This document shows, one piece after another, positions 7,635-15,199 of a DNA stretch of 31,208 bases (positions are counted from its first letter, which is position 1; every line of letters starts with the position of its first letter). The stretch spans positions 1 through 31,208 of IMG/VR virus record IMGVR_UViG_3300001533_000415. One strand, written 5' to 3'. The DNA is from a virus. The position numbers were made by a program, and so were the translations under genes. The notes under the pieces were generated by a model. That model made no database searches and was not told the origin of the DNA. It saw only the letters and a list, made by a program, of their open reading frames with translations.

Positions 7635-8492
7635 ATGTCTGAAGAGACAATAACAACAGACGCAAACACAAACGTTGAGTCTACTCCGCAAACGGCGGAC
7701 AACGAAGGAGTAACGTCGGCTCCGGAAGCAGAAGTAGAAGAGACTTCTAACGTGGAAGAATCTTCTGAAGAAGCCGTAGACGACAAAGAAGAAAGCGTAG
7801 AAGGTTCCGAAGGTTCTCGTGACTCTGACTCCGGAGAAGAAGAGCGTAAACCAACAAGAGCCGAGAGACGCATACAGGAGCTCGTTGCTAAAACAAAGCA
7901 ACAGGAAGAGCTTCTTGAAAAATTATCTGAACCAAATCCGGGAGACTGGAAGGGCCAGCTAAAGGAGCCTTTAATTACCCCTGATGAATATCAGGAGGGG
8001 GTTGATCCTAAGGCTCTTGAACAGCGTATAGAGAAGAGAGTTGCACAGACCGTGCAAAGAACTCTTGCTATGAGCAGACAGCAGGAAGCTTACAAAGGTC
8101 AGCTAGAGGCCCACACGCAGGACCTACAGACAGTCGTGGATAAATATCCCGAACTGACAGAAGATCCCGCACTGGAGGAGGCCTTCTTGGATGCCTACAA
8201 CGATGCTAACTACATCAACGGAGGATTCGTTCCACGAAAGACACCCTCTGAAATAGCTGCCAAGATAATGAAAATTAGGGACTCTGTAGCCACTAAGTCC
8301 GCAGCACAAGTGAGTGGCAAAATGGCGAAACATGCGGCTGAACAAGCCGTATCGCCGAGAGCAAGTGAGGTCGAGGAGAAGGATTACGAAGCAGAAGAAT
8401 CTTACAAGAAGGCGCGCTCTTCTCGTGGGAATACAGAAGCTTGGGCTGATTACTTCAAAAAGACCGGCCTTGCAAGCGTATCAAAGAAATAA
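7635..8492 (+). CDS. Capsid scaffolding protein
   Basis: This 285-residue protein lies immediately before the capsid gene, where scaffold genes sit. Residues 1-75 are very acidic and disordered (runs of Glu, Asp, Ser). Residues about 75-165 are helical and coiled (ERRIQELVAKTKQQEELLEK, then EQRIEKRVAQTVQRTLAMSR). The C-terminus is basic (KKARSSRG, ending KKTGLASVSKK), as in scaffolds that grip capsid subunits through a positive helix. It would guide prohead assembly and then leave. GAGAGG lies about 10 nt before the ATG. No protease motif is seen. Confidence 0.78.
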   Translation: MSEETITTDANTNVESTPQTADNEGVTSAPEAEVEETSNVEESSEEAVDDKEESVEGSEGSRDSDSGEEERKPTRAERRIQELVAKTKQQEELLEKLSEPNPGDWKGQLKEPLITPDEYQEGVDPKALEQRIEKRVAQTVQRTLAMSRQQEAYKGQLEAHTQDLQTVVDKYPELTEDPALEEAFLDAYNDANYINGGFVPRKTPSEIAAKIMKIRDSVATKSAAQVSGKMAKHAAEQAVSPRASEVEEKDYEAEESYKKARSSRGNTEAWADYFKKTGLASVSKK

Positions 8493-8515
8493 AATAGAAG
8501 AGAGGTGAAAATTAT

Positions 8516-8557
8516 ATGGCACAAAGTACAGCAACATTATCGTACGATGCAGTAGGT
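8516..8557 (+). CDS. Major capsid protein, 5' exon
   Basis: The first 14 codons of the capsid gene read MAQSTATLSYDAVG, with GAGAGGTGA 7-10 nt before the ATG. Without splicing the frame runs into a TGA at 8564 after 16 residues. After removal of 8558-9529 the protein continues NREDLLDV, giving YDAVGNREDL, which matches the opening of DUF5309-type (SU10-like) capsid proteins. The exon ends in U, as group I introns require, and its last nine bases pair with the intron guide at 9299-9307. Confidence 0.85.
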
Positions 8558-9529
8558 CAATTATGATATACTTCATGTCATGAGTATCAGAAAATATGAC
8601 ACGCAATGGTTGAAAGACCAGTACATTAAAAACAAAAAATCGGCAGTACAAATCGCAAAAGAGTTAGGGGTTACAAGTGGGGCAATATACTCGGCTATGA
8701 GTACTCGTGGGATAAAGAGGCGGAGTAATAGTGACTCACACAGGATTGAGAGCAATTACCCACAACTTTGGGATGAGGAATATCTTAAAAGGCGTTATTT
8801 GGGGGACGGCATGACCACAGGGGAAATAGCTAGGGAGTTGGGTTGTCATGACGAGTCTGTTAGAAAGGCACTTATAAGACTGGGCATACCCCGCAGAAAG
8901 CTAGGCACTAGGGTTATAGTAGATGAGTTAAGAGACGGTGGCTGGCTATATAACCAATATGTGAGGTGTAATAAAACACAGGCACAAATAGCGGAGGAGC
9001 TAGATTGCGGAGAAACCGTAGTCAATAAGTGGGTAAAGTTACACAAGATATCCAAGCCCACTAGGTGGTCTGGTAATGACTTTAAGGAGTCCACAAGCCA
9101 GAGGAATTCCCTCAAGTATAGCTCTTGGAGAAAGTCTGTTATTGCGAGGGATGGGAGGTGTACGAGGTGCGGAGTCACAAAGAGACTTCAGGCACATCAC
9201 ATTGAATCTTTTGCACATAACAAGGATTTGCGATTTAACATAGATAACGGGGTTACTCTATGTCAAAACTGCCACAGAAAGGAGCACTCTTCACGGAGGC
9301 TTACTGCAAAAACAAAAACTGGGTGAAACGGGGAATACCTTTGAGAAAAGACAATCCCGTACCAAGGCATACAGGACTTAGGTTGTGTGCAAGGTCTAAC
9401 GACTAGATGGTGAGTTCCAACAATAACCCATCCACGAGCGCCCGGCACACTAAAAAAATGTGAAGATATAGTCTGACCTTATTAGTGATAATAAGAGGTG
9501 GTAATTAAAAAAGCCACGATAACAAATTG
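8558..9529 (+). ncRNA. Group I intron in the major capsid gene
   Basis: This 972-nt self-splicing intron ends in G and follows an exon ending in U. P1: exon GCAGTAGGT (8549-8557) pairs over 9 bp with GCTTACTGC (9299-9307), with U-G at the splice site. P10: CACGG (9292-9296) pairs with CCGTG (9532-9536) of the 3' exon. The core resembles the T4 td intron: ACGGGGAA with CAATCCCGT (9328-9359), P7 GACTA (9401-9405) with TAGTC (9469-9473), in contexts TAACGACTA and AGATATAGTCT. A following 7-bp hairpin (9478-9495) with a GTGA tetraloop fits P9. The endonuclease frame fills the P1 loop. Confidence 0.93.
8580..9326 (+). CDS. Intron-encoded HNH homing endonuclease with three helix-turn-helix repeats
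   Basis: The 248-residue protein would cut intron-less capsid genes so that the intron is copied in. Three helix-turn-helix units (residues about 8-48, 64-106, 121-160) share QIAKELG, EIARELG and QIAEELD cores and probably read the long target. The HNH nuclease at about 179-236 has CTRCG, AHHI, NIDNGVTLC and QNCHRKEH, giving two Cys-x2-Cys pairs and the catalytic HH, N and H. There is no clear ribosome binding site; the ATG follows a small hairpin (8563-8580). The 3' end also encodes the intron guide sequence (9299-9307), so P1 formation and translation of the gene's end exclude each other. Confidence 0.93.
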   Translation: MSIRKYDTQWLKDQYIKNKKSAVQIAKELGVTSGAIYSAMSTRGIKRRSNSDSHRIESNYPQLWDEEYLKRRYLGDGMTTGEIARELGCHDESVRKALIRLGIPRRKLGTRVIVDELRDGGWLYNQYVRCNKTQAQIAEELDCGETVVNKWVKLHKISKPTRWSGNDFKESTSQRNSLKYSSWRKSVIARDGRCTRCGVTKRLQAHHIESFAHNKDLRFNIDNGVTLCQNCHRKEHSSRRLTAKTKTG

Positions 9530-10381
9530 AACCGTGAAGACCTTCTCGATGTTATTACTAACATCTCACCAGAAGAGACTCCTTTCCTATCTCGTTTCGG
9601 CAAAGCCAAGGCTTCTAACCGTTACCACGAATGGCTAACGGATAGTTTGGCTTCAGCTACTGAGAACACGAACATTGAAGGAGGCGATTATACCTTCTCC
9701 AAGGCATCTAGCCGTACTAGGGTAGGTAACTACACTCAGATTTTTGTGAATCCCGTTGAAGTCTCCGACACACAGAGAGACATCGACACCGCAGGAATGG
9801 AGGATGAGTTCGCCTATCAAATGGCTAAGGCTATGAAAGAACACGCTAGAGACATCGAGTATGGACTAGTAAATGGAACCGGATATTCCGGGGAATCAGG
9901 GTCCGCTCGTGAGCTTAAAGGTGTTTTAGCTTGGTTAACAACTAACGTTGAGACCGGCACCGGTACAGGAGATGAGGATCTAACTGAAGATATGTTCAAC
10001 GATTTGCTACAAAGTATTTGGGATGAGGGTGGCTCGCCTACAACGGCATACGCCAACGGTTACCAGAAAAGGCAAATCTCCGACTTTACAGGAGGAGCAA
10101 CCAAGAACATTGACTCTGATGAGAAAGAGGTTGTAAGAGGTGTAGATGTTTACGATTCTGACTTCGGTCGAATCAAGATCGTTCCTCACCGATTCATGAC
10201 CACATCAGTAGTTTCAGTCCTTCAGGACGATCTATGGAAAGTAGCGACACTGCGTCCTACTAAAAAAGTTGACGTAGCTAAGGTTGGTTCTGCCACCAGA
10301 GCAGTCATCGAAACTGAACTTACACTAGAATCTCGTCAAGAGGCTGGTTCAGGACAGATTACAGGTCTTGCGACCTCCTAA
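9530..10381 (+). CDS. Major capsid protein, 3' exon
   Basis: This is the main exon of the capsid gene: 283 residues after splicing, about 297 in all. It opens NREDLLDVITNISPEETPFL, a typical start for DUF5309/SU10-like HK97-fold capsid proteins, and goes on with the acidic E-loop and peripheral regions (SDTQRDIDTAGMEDEFAYQM; MKEHARDIEYGLVNG). The C-terminal part (KIVPHRFM, VLQDDLWKVATLRPT) is beta-rich, as in that fold. It lies after the scaffold and before a terminator. Read alone the exon lacks a proper start; the TTG at 9527 is intron sequence. The product forms the head shell. Confidence 0.9.
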   Translation, partial: NREDLLDVITNISPEETPFLSRFGKAKASNRYHEWLTDSLASATENTNIEGGDYTFSKASSRTRVGNYTQIFVNPVEVSDTQRDIDTAGMEDEFAYQMAKAMKEHARDIEYGLVNGTGYSGESGSARELKGVLAWLTTNVETGTGTGDEDLTEDMFNDLLQSIWDEGGSPTTAYANGYQKRQISDFTGGATKNIDSDEKEVVRGVDVYDSDFGRIKIVPHRFMTTSVVSVLQDDLWKVATLRPTKKVDVAKVGSATRAVIETELTLESRQEAGSGQITGLATS

Positions 10382-10399
10382 TCGTTTAGTGTAACCATT

Positions 10400-10429
10400 G
10401 CGGGGTTAATACTAGTTAAGCCCCGCTTT
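10400..10429 (+). terminator. Intrinsic terminator after capsid gene
   Basis: GCGGGG TTAA pairs with TTAA (G bulge) CCCCGC over 10 bp with a 6-nt loop, followed by only three T. The strong stem and position after the capsid stop support a terminator, probably leaky. Confidence 0.7.
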
Positions 10430-10444
10430 GGTAGAATAATAAAA

Positions 10445-10870
10445 ATGGGAAAAATAGCACAACCAACACAACAAGAAGCAGAAGTAACCCGGGCCCCTAA
10501 AGAAGATCAGGGACTTAGGGCCACCAATAACGAGGTAATAGAGTTCTTGTCAGGTACTATAGAGCCTTCTGAGGATGGTGACTATAACCTAACCAACGAG
10601 GCTGTTCGTCTTATACAGCTTAAAAAAGAACTAAACTTAGACCCCACCGACACAGAACATGATAACGAGATAAAGAGCATACTTGACTGGGCCTCTAAGG
10701 TTGGTATCAAGAACCGTAATGAGCTGGTTTCAAAGATAAGAGAGATAGACTACAAGCTGGGAAAGCCCACAAACAAGTCTAAGCTTAAAAAGATCTATGA
10801 GTGGGTAGTTATAGACTCAAGCATTAAAAACTTAGTAGACAGACAGGAGACGTTAAGAAATGCCGATTAA
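10445..10870 (+). CDS. Hypothetical protein, likely head-associated
   Basis: This 141-residue protein has no recognised family. Residues 1-30 are polar and flexible; the rest is helical and charged (AVRLIQLKKELNLDPTDTEH, then ILDWASKVGIKNRNELVSKI). It is the first gene after the capsid terminator, with a short leader and no strong ribosome binding site, and overlaps the next start by 11 nt. The position suggests a head-completion or decoration role, which sequence alone cannot confirm. Confidence 0.6.
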   Translation: MGKIAQPTQQEAEVTRAPKEDQGLRATNNEVIEFLSGTIEPSEDGDYNLTNEAVRLIQLKKELNLDPTDTEHDNEIKSILDWASKVGIKNRNELVSKIREIDYKLGKPTNKSKLKKIYEWVVIDSSIKNLVDRQETLRNAD

Positions 10871-11177
10871 AGGAACAGATCAAGCCGCTACAAGAAGAGA
10901 GCACGTTTTAGAGAACGCCGCAAAAAGAGTCCAGATGGTAGATGCTTTTGGCGGGATTACCACAGCAGGTAACTATACGAAAGCTTTCTCAGAGGATGCC
11001 GAGGGGAATATGGAGTATATAGGAACGGCCCAAATAGGTACGTCTGAAAGTGAGGAAGGCTGGCAGATAAAAAAGCTTGTCAGGACGGGCGGATCCTTAA
11101 CAGCTATCCAGTGGGCAGATGCTACAGATGAATTCACTAAAGTTTGGGATGATAGAGAGACTTACTCCTACTCATGA
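10860..11177 (+). CDS. Hypothetical structural protein
   Basis: The 105-residue product reads like a small beta-rich virion component: polar N-terminus, then AFGGITTAGNYTKAF, EGNMEYIGTAQIGTS and GWQIKKLVRTGGSLTAIQWA. No family is recognised. It overlaps its neighbours by 11 nt (upstream) and 4 nt (ATGA, downstream). A neck, head-completion or fibre-anchoring role is possible from position alone. Confidence 0.6.
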   Translation: MPIKGTDQAATRREHVLENAAKRVQMVDAFGGITTAGNYTKAFSEDAEGNMEYIGTAQIGTSESEEGWQIKKLVRTGGSLTAIQWADATDEFTKVWDDRETYSYS

Positions 11178-11536
11178 ACTCTTCTGAAAAGATAGCCAAT
11201 GCCATAAATGCCCGCAGAAGAAAAGAAGTCTTAGACATTTACTCAAACTATGCGTGGTTTAAGCCAATACTTGAGGCTAGAAAAGACGAGAAATTCAAGA
11301 AGGGTGGTAAGGCTATGAGGAAGGTAGCTACAATTCCTTTTGAGGTAGATCACTTCTTTTGCAGAGTATACGGGGAGAATTACTATAAAGACCCCGATTT
11401 TTTTGTTAAACTGCATTCAGAGTGGTCAGTGAATAAGGTAGGCAGGGAAACAAACCCCTCTGATTCAGCCAAGTTGGTCAGGCAGGCATTTGAAAAACAA
11501 GTCTATGAAAAAGATATTAATTCTAGCAAAGCCTGA
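11174..11536 (+). CDS. Hypothetical protein before glycan cassette
   Basis: This 120-residue basic protein has no recognised family. It contains an Arg/Lys-rich helix (NAINARRRKEVLDIYSNYAW), a compact aromatic segment (FEVDHFFCRVYGENYYKDPD) and a polar tail. It joins the preceding gene by a 4-nt ATGA overlap, and the first glycosyltransferase starts inside its 3' end, so it sits at the junction of head genes and the sugar genes. Structural or cassette membership cannot be settled. Confidence 0.55.
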   Translation: MNSSEKIANAINARRRKEVLDIYSNYAWFKPILEARKDEKFKKGGKAMRKVATIPFEVDHFFCRVYGENYYKDPDFFVKLHSEWSVNKVGRETNPSDSAKLVRQAFEKQVYEKDINSSKA

Positions 11537-12599
11537 GTACGCGGGAGTTAGCTGGTACAGGCACCAACAATTTGCTAAAAAAGCCAAAGAACAAGCCTTG
11601 GCCGATGTTCAGTACATTAACTTTGACCTATCCCCAACTGACTACGACAGAGTAATAAACATGGCCGATGTAGTTTATACACGGCTAAACCCAAAACTTC
11701 CCGAGATGATGGAGCAATATAACGTTCCTTTTGTAATTGACCTTGATGACAGCCTAGATGATCATGACCCCTTGTCCGATACCTACCGTGCCATGGGAAC
11801 TTGTGAGGTACAGTTGCAAGACGGTACTTTTCTTTGGAAGGACGGAGAGCGTGGTTTTGACTTAGAAGCAAATGTCCAAAGAAATAAGAAGTTAAAAGAA
11901 GCCCTTACTAAAGTACATGGAGCCACAACTACAACCCTTACCCTAAGAAACTATATAGCAGAATATAACGAGAACGTGGCCATAATCCCCAATGCAATAG
12001 ATCCAGAACTCTTTGCAGATGTTACCGCTAACACAAGAGGCAAGGACGAAATACGTATGGTTTGGAGCGGGGGTAGTACCCATTTTAGCGATCTCATGGC
12101 AATAAAACCCCACGTTGGAAGTCTAATGGAAAAGTATAAGAGCTTACACTTCTATGTAGTAGGAACAGCCTTCAAGGGTTTTTTGAAAGAGCTACCAGAG
12201 GAGAGAGTGCACACCAGTCCCTGGCTAAGGGCCGACGGCCATGGATTTAGGTTGTCCTGTCTTGACGGTGACATAGGTATCTGCCCAATAAACGATACCC
12301 CCTTTAATCGAAATAAGTCCTCCGTGAAATACTATGAATACTCAATGGCTGGAATGGCAACCGTTGCCGCTGGAATACCCCCATATACAGACGATATAGC
12401 GGATGATATAAATGGGCTCCTGTATTCCGATTTAAGCGAGTTCGAGTCTAAAGTAGTAGAACTTATAGAAGACCCCCTAAAAAGAGCGGAGATAGCCTCT
12501 GAGGGGCTCAAGTACGTTAAAAAATGCAGGGATGTAAATGATATTGCCAAAGATTGGGTTGAGTATCTACTTGCAGTGGCAAAAGAGTATGAGGGTTGA
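11505..12599 (+). CDS. Glycosyltransferase (GT-B fold, GT4-like)
   Basis: The roughly 364-residue enzyme has a two-domain GT-B outline. The N-terminal half has MKKILILAKPEYAGVSWYRH, typical of an acceptor-side Rossmann start, and FVIDLDDSLDDHDP. The second half has AIIPNAIDPELF, IRMVWSGGSTHFSD, LHFYVVGTAF and DIGICPINDTPFNRNKSSVK, then YYEYSMAGMATVAAG, the sugar-nucleotide side. It would transfer a sugar to a phage or host glycan. Start at ATG 11505 is preferred on protein grounds; TTG 11490 has a better AGG-rich upstream sequence and would add five residues. It overlaps both neighbours. Confidence 0.82.
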   Translation: MKKILILAKPEYAGVSWYRHQQFAKKAKEQALADVQYINFDLSPTDYDRVINMADVVYTRLNPKLPEMMEQYNVPFVIDLDDSLDDHDPLSDTYRAMGTCEVQLQDGTFLWKDGERGFDLEANVQRNKKLKEALTKVHGATTTTLTLRNYIAEYNENVAIIPNAIDPELFADVTANTRGKDEIRMVWSGGSTHFSDLMAIKPHVGSLMEKYKSLHFYVVGTAFKGFLKELPEERVHTSPWLRADGHGFRLSCLDGDIGICPINDTPFNRNKSSVKYYEYSMAGMATVAAGIPPYTDDIADDINGLLYSDLSEFESKVVELIEDPLKRAEIASEGLKYVKKCRDVNDIAKDWVEYLLAVAKEYEG

Positions 12600-13273
12600 G
12601 ATTATTAGCCAACCCTAATAAAAGTACATTACTAATGATTGTTTATACGGCAATAACAGGTGGAAAAGACAGCCTAAAGGAGGATCAGGTTACCGGAGAT
12701 GCTAAGTTTGTAGCCTTCCTTGAAAATGAGGTTGATTCTGATACCTGGGAGGTTAGGGAGGCCACAATGGATAACCCCGACCCCAACAGGTGTGCCAAGA
12801 AGTACAAGGTAAAACCCCATGAGTATTTTCCCAATGAGGAATATTCTTTGTGGATTGACGGCACTATAACGCTGCTGGAGCCACCCGAGAGTCTAATTGA
12901 TAAATACCTAAAAGACCACGACATAGCACTTCATAAGCACTACATGCGAAAATGTGCCTATGAGGAGGCCGTAGCCTGCGGGTCTTTAAATCTCGATGAC
13001 CAAGAGACAATCTCAAAGCAGATGGCCAAGTATTACATAAGGGAGGGATACCCACGAAATAATGGACTTGCTGAGTGTACGATAATACTAAGAAGACATA
13101 CTCCAAAGATTGAGGAACTTAACAACCTCTGGTGGGAAGAGATATCAAATGGTAGTAGAAGAGACCAGCTATCCTTTAACTACTGCTGCTGGAAACTAGG
13201 CATTGAGTACAACAAGATGGAAGGAACTGTTTATAACTCCCCTCACTTTGGTTATACAAGACACTTAAAATGA
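12596..13273 (+). CDS. DUF616 (TOD1-like) putative glycosyltransferase
   Basis: The 225-residue protein matches the DUF616 pattern: IVYTAITGGKDSL near the start, YSLWIDGTITLLEP in the middle (a metal-binding-like D-x-D position taken by IDG), then HKHYMRKCAYEEAVAC, YYIREGYPRNNGLAECTIIL, and NGSRRDQLSFNYCCWKLG. Relatives include the plant TOD1/MUCI70 group, regarded as glycosyltransferases. It lies between two other glycosyltransferases in a tightly overlapping operon. The TTG at 12596 overlaps the previous stop as TTGA; an ATG at 12635 would place the conserved IVYTAITGG at the very N-terminus. Confidence 0.8.
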   Translation: MRLLANPNKSTLLMIVYTAITGGKDSLKEDQVTGDAKFVAFLENEVDSDTWEVREATMDNPDPNRCAKKYKVKPHEYFPNEEYSLWIDGTITLLEPPESLIDKYLKDHDIALHKHYMRKCAYEEAVACGSLNLDDQETISKQMAKYYIREGYPRNNGLAECTIILRRHTPKIEELNNLWWEEISNGSRRDQLSFNYCCWKLGIEYNKMEGTVYNSPHFGYTRHLK

Positions 13274-14043
13274 AGATACTGCTACTTTCAGACGGACAAA
13301 ACTGGATAGTAGATAGAATCTCAAACGAATTTATAAAGCGTATCCCTCACGATATAGAGCTTGACTATTACACCACAATTGATCCCCGGGACTTTATAAC
13401 AAAGGCCAGTAGTGTTGATTTAGTGCATTCTAATAACGCAAACATTGGAAGGCTTTATCCAACCTTTGAGCATATAAAAACACCAATCCTTGTTAGCGTA
13501 AGATCATTTAGATACCCCGCATCCTTTACAAAACAAAGCAGCTCTCTTGCGGGGGTACATGTAATACACCCCGATTTACTTGGGAGTTTTAACAATGCAA
13601 CCTACATACCCGACGGCATATTTGAAGGTTTTGAGGATGAGTTCGTGGTTGGTATGGCGTGTCAGGACGGTGAGTGGTCTAAGAAATATAAGGGCTACTA
13701 CCTGGTAGAGGAAGCTTGCAAGAGACTGGGGGTGGCCTTTAAGCCGGTACATAATCTAAAACCAGAGCAGATGCCTGAGTACTACAAGAGCCTTAATTTG
13801 TATGTGTGTGCTTCTGAAAATGAGGGATGTGGTACTCCCGTACTTGAGTGTATGTCACTTAATGTTCCCGTACTAACAACAGATGTAGGAATAGCAAAAT
13901 TCCTAGATATAGCCAAATGCGAAAGAAATGTGGAAAGTATAGAGGAGGGAATATTAAAATTTTATACTTTCCCACAAGTTAAGGACTACACCTGGGAAAA
14001 CTCCTGTAAGAAGTTAACTAAACTTTACGAATGCTTACAATAA
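13270..14043 (+). CDS. Glycosyltransferase family 4-like
   Basis: The 257-residue enzyme is a short GT-B glycosyltransferase. Its second half carries the hallmark acidic pair with seven residues between, E185 and E193, in ASENEGCGTPVLECMSL, followed by VPVLTTDVG; this loop binds the nucleotide sugar. The N-terminal half (MKILLLSDGQNW, VHSNNANIGRLYP, ILVSVRSFRYPAS) is shortened relative to the usual 350-400 residues. It starts by ATGA overlap and the sulfotransferase starts 13 nt before its stop. The donor sugar and acceptor cannot be told. Confidence 0.85.
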   Translation: MKILLLSDGQNWIVDRISNEFIKRIPHDIELDYYTTIDPRDFITKASSVDLVHSNNANIGRLYPTFEHIKTPILVSVRSFRYPASFTKQSSSLAGVHVIHPDLLGSFNNATYIPDGIFEGFEDEFVVGMACQDGEWSKKYKGYYLVEEACKRLGVAFKPVHNLKPEQMPEYYKSLNLYVCASENEGCGTPVLECMSLNVPVLTTDVGIAKFLDIAKCERNVESIEEGILKFYTFPQVKDYTWENSCKKLTKLYECLQ

Positions 14044-14660
14044 TACTTTCAAAGCAAAGATCAGGAAGTACCCTGCTTATAGATTTTCTAAACTCTCACC
14101 CCGATATAGAGGCTTTTGGGGAACAAATAGAGCATTCTAAGGACGATAAAGAGCGTCTTGGGATAATACAGGGGCTTGAGGAAAGGCCCGGAAACAATGT
14201 GTTTAAGATTATGTATAACCAACTGACCGTGGCTGTTGAGGATTACTTGTTACAAAGGGAGATTCCCATTATCCACCTAAAGAGGGAAAATCACACAGCG
14301 CGGCTTGTATCTGATTGGATAAACAGGCACAAGGATGTTGTAGGTAGAGAAAGTGCCGAGTCTTACGAGAAACTACCCCCCGTTAAAATAACAGTAGACC
14401 CCGCCTGGTTTAAATACCAATACAGCGAGGATTTAATGGATATGGCCCATCTTACCCAGATGTTTAAGAAAAACCCTTATATGGAGATAACCTATGAGGA
14501 AATGACTGGAAACGGGAATGTATCTGCTCTAGGTGATAATGTTTCAAAGAGGCTGACTGATTTTCTAGGTGTTAAAGAATGTAGTTTAACCACCAAACTT
14601 GTAAAGCAAAACCCCAAAGATCCTAAAGACTCAGTACTAAATTACGAGGAGCTTTTATGA
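14031..14660 (+). CDS. PAPS-dependent sulfotransferase (Stf0-like)
   Basis: The 209-residue protein starts LTIILSKQRSGSTLLIDFLN with SHPDIEAFGE after it. This is the 5'-phosphosulfate-binding loop of sulfotransferases (QRSGSTLL, residues 9-16) followed by the typical helix. A second segment, IIHLKRENHTARLVSDWI, fits the 3'-phosphate-binding strand and helix. Such enzymes move sulfate from PAPS to a sugar hydroxyl. It lies in the sugar operon, so a sulfated glycan on phage or host is likely. PAPS must come from the host. It overlaps the deacetylase by ATGA. Confidence 0.85.
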   Translation: MLTIILSKQRSGSTLLIDFLNSHPDIEAFGEQIEHSKDDKERLGIIQGLEERPGNNVFKIMYNQLTVAVEDYLLQREIPIIHLKRENHTARLVSDWINRHKDVVGRESAESYEKLPPVKITVDPAWFKYQYSEDLMDMAHLTQMFKKNPYMEITYEEMTGNGNVSALGDNVSKRLTDFLGVKECSLTTKLVKQNPKDPKDSVLNYEELL

Positions 14661-15199
14661 TAGTAAGAAACGATGATGTAAATTTGGATACCCAGTTTTC
14701 TGAGCTTCAAACATTTTGTAATATCTGTGATAGGCACGGCTTTAAGATAATGCAATGTATAACACCAAAGGGTATTGTAGAGCCAATAGACAGCAGAATG
14801 ACAAACGACAAGATACGGGAGGTTGTGGGGGATGAGTATTTTAGTGCTAACAAAGAGGTTTTAGATTACTTATTATCAAGAGATGACATTATAGCGGTAC
14901 ACGGTCTTTACCATGAACACTACCCCATAGAGGAGGATATTAGCAGGGGTAAACATCTTCTGCTAGGTTGGGGATTCGAGCCTACCTACTACGTTCCTCC
15001 GTTTAATGAGTATCGGGGAGATGACATAGTATTAGGACTAAAGGTCTCCGCTAAGACCCAAAGACTTGAGGACTATCACAAGGGGGGCATACCAACGGAT
15101 GAGATAGCTTACCTGCACCACTGGAGATATTTCAGAAAAAACTGGTACCCTGTAGAAGTGTTGGATTTAACTCTCAGTAGGATAGCAAATGGAGGATAA
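14657..15199 (+). CDS. Polysaccharide deacetylase-like protein
   Basis: The 180-residue protein has the metal site of NodB-type (polysaccharide) deacetylases: tandem Asp D6-D7 in MIVRNDDVN and H82-x3-H86 in VHGLYHEHYP, plus a YVPPFNEY segment near the active-site cleft. Members remove acetyl groups from N-acetyl sugars. It is short for the family, so it may be a minimal version. It starts by ATGA overlap and shares 11 nt with the methyltransferase. With the transferases it would trim or modify the glycan they build. Confidence 0.78.
   Translation: MIVRNDDVNLDTQFSELQTFCNICDRHGFKIMQCITPKGIVEPIDSRMTNDKIREVVGDEYFSANKEVLDYLLSRDDIIAVHGLYHEHYPIEEDISRGKHLLLGWGFEPTYYVPPFNEYRGDDIVLGLKVSAKTQRLEDYHKGGIPTDEIAYLHHWRYFRKNWYPVEVLDLTLSRIANGG

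Noticed and set aside
7488-7901. Long minus-strand frames, for example opposite the scaffold gene
   Set aside because: They mirror strongly biased + strand codons, have odd composition, and cross a terminator; all real genes here are on the + strand.
8563-8582. Small stem ATGATAT/ATGTCAT as P1
   Set aside because: It would place the splice site after an in-frame TGA, so the capsid could not be made.
8562-9528. Alternative splice joining CAATT to G at 9529 (YDAVGQLNREDL)
   Set aside because: It keeps the frame but the intron would not end in G and would not use the 9-bp P1 with U-G; 8557/9530 satisfies all group I rules.
9527-10381. Capsid gene starting at TTG 9527
   Set aside because: The TTG is intron sequence, no ribosome binding site precedes it, and the conserved MAQSTATLSYDAVG start is upstream of the intron.
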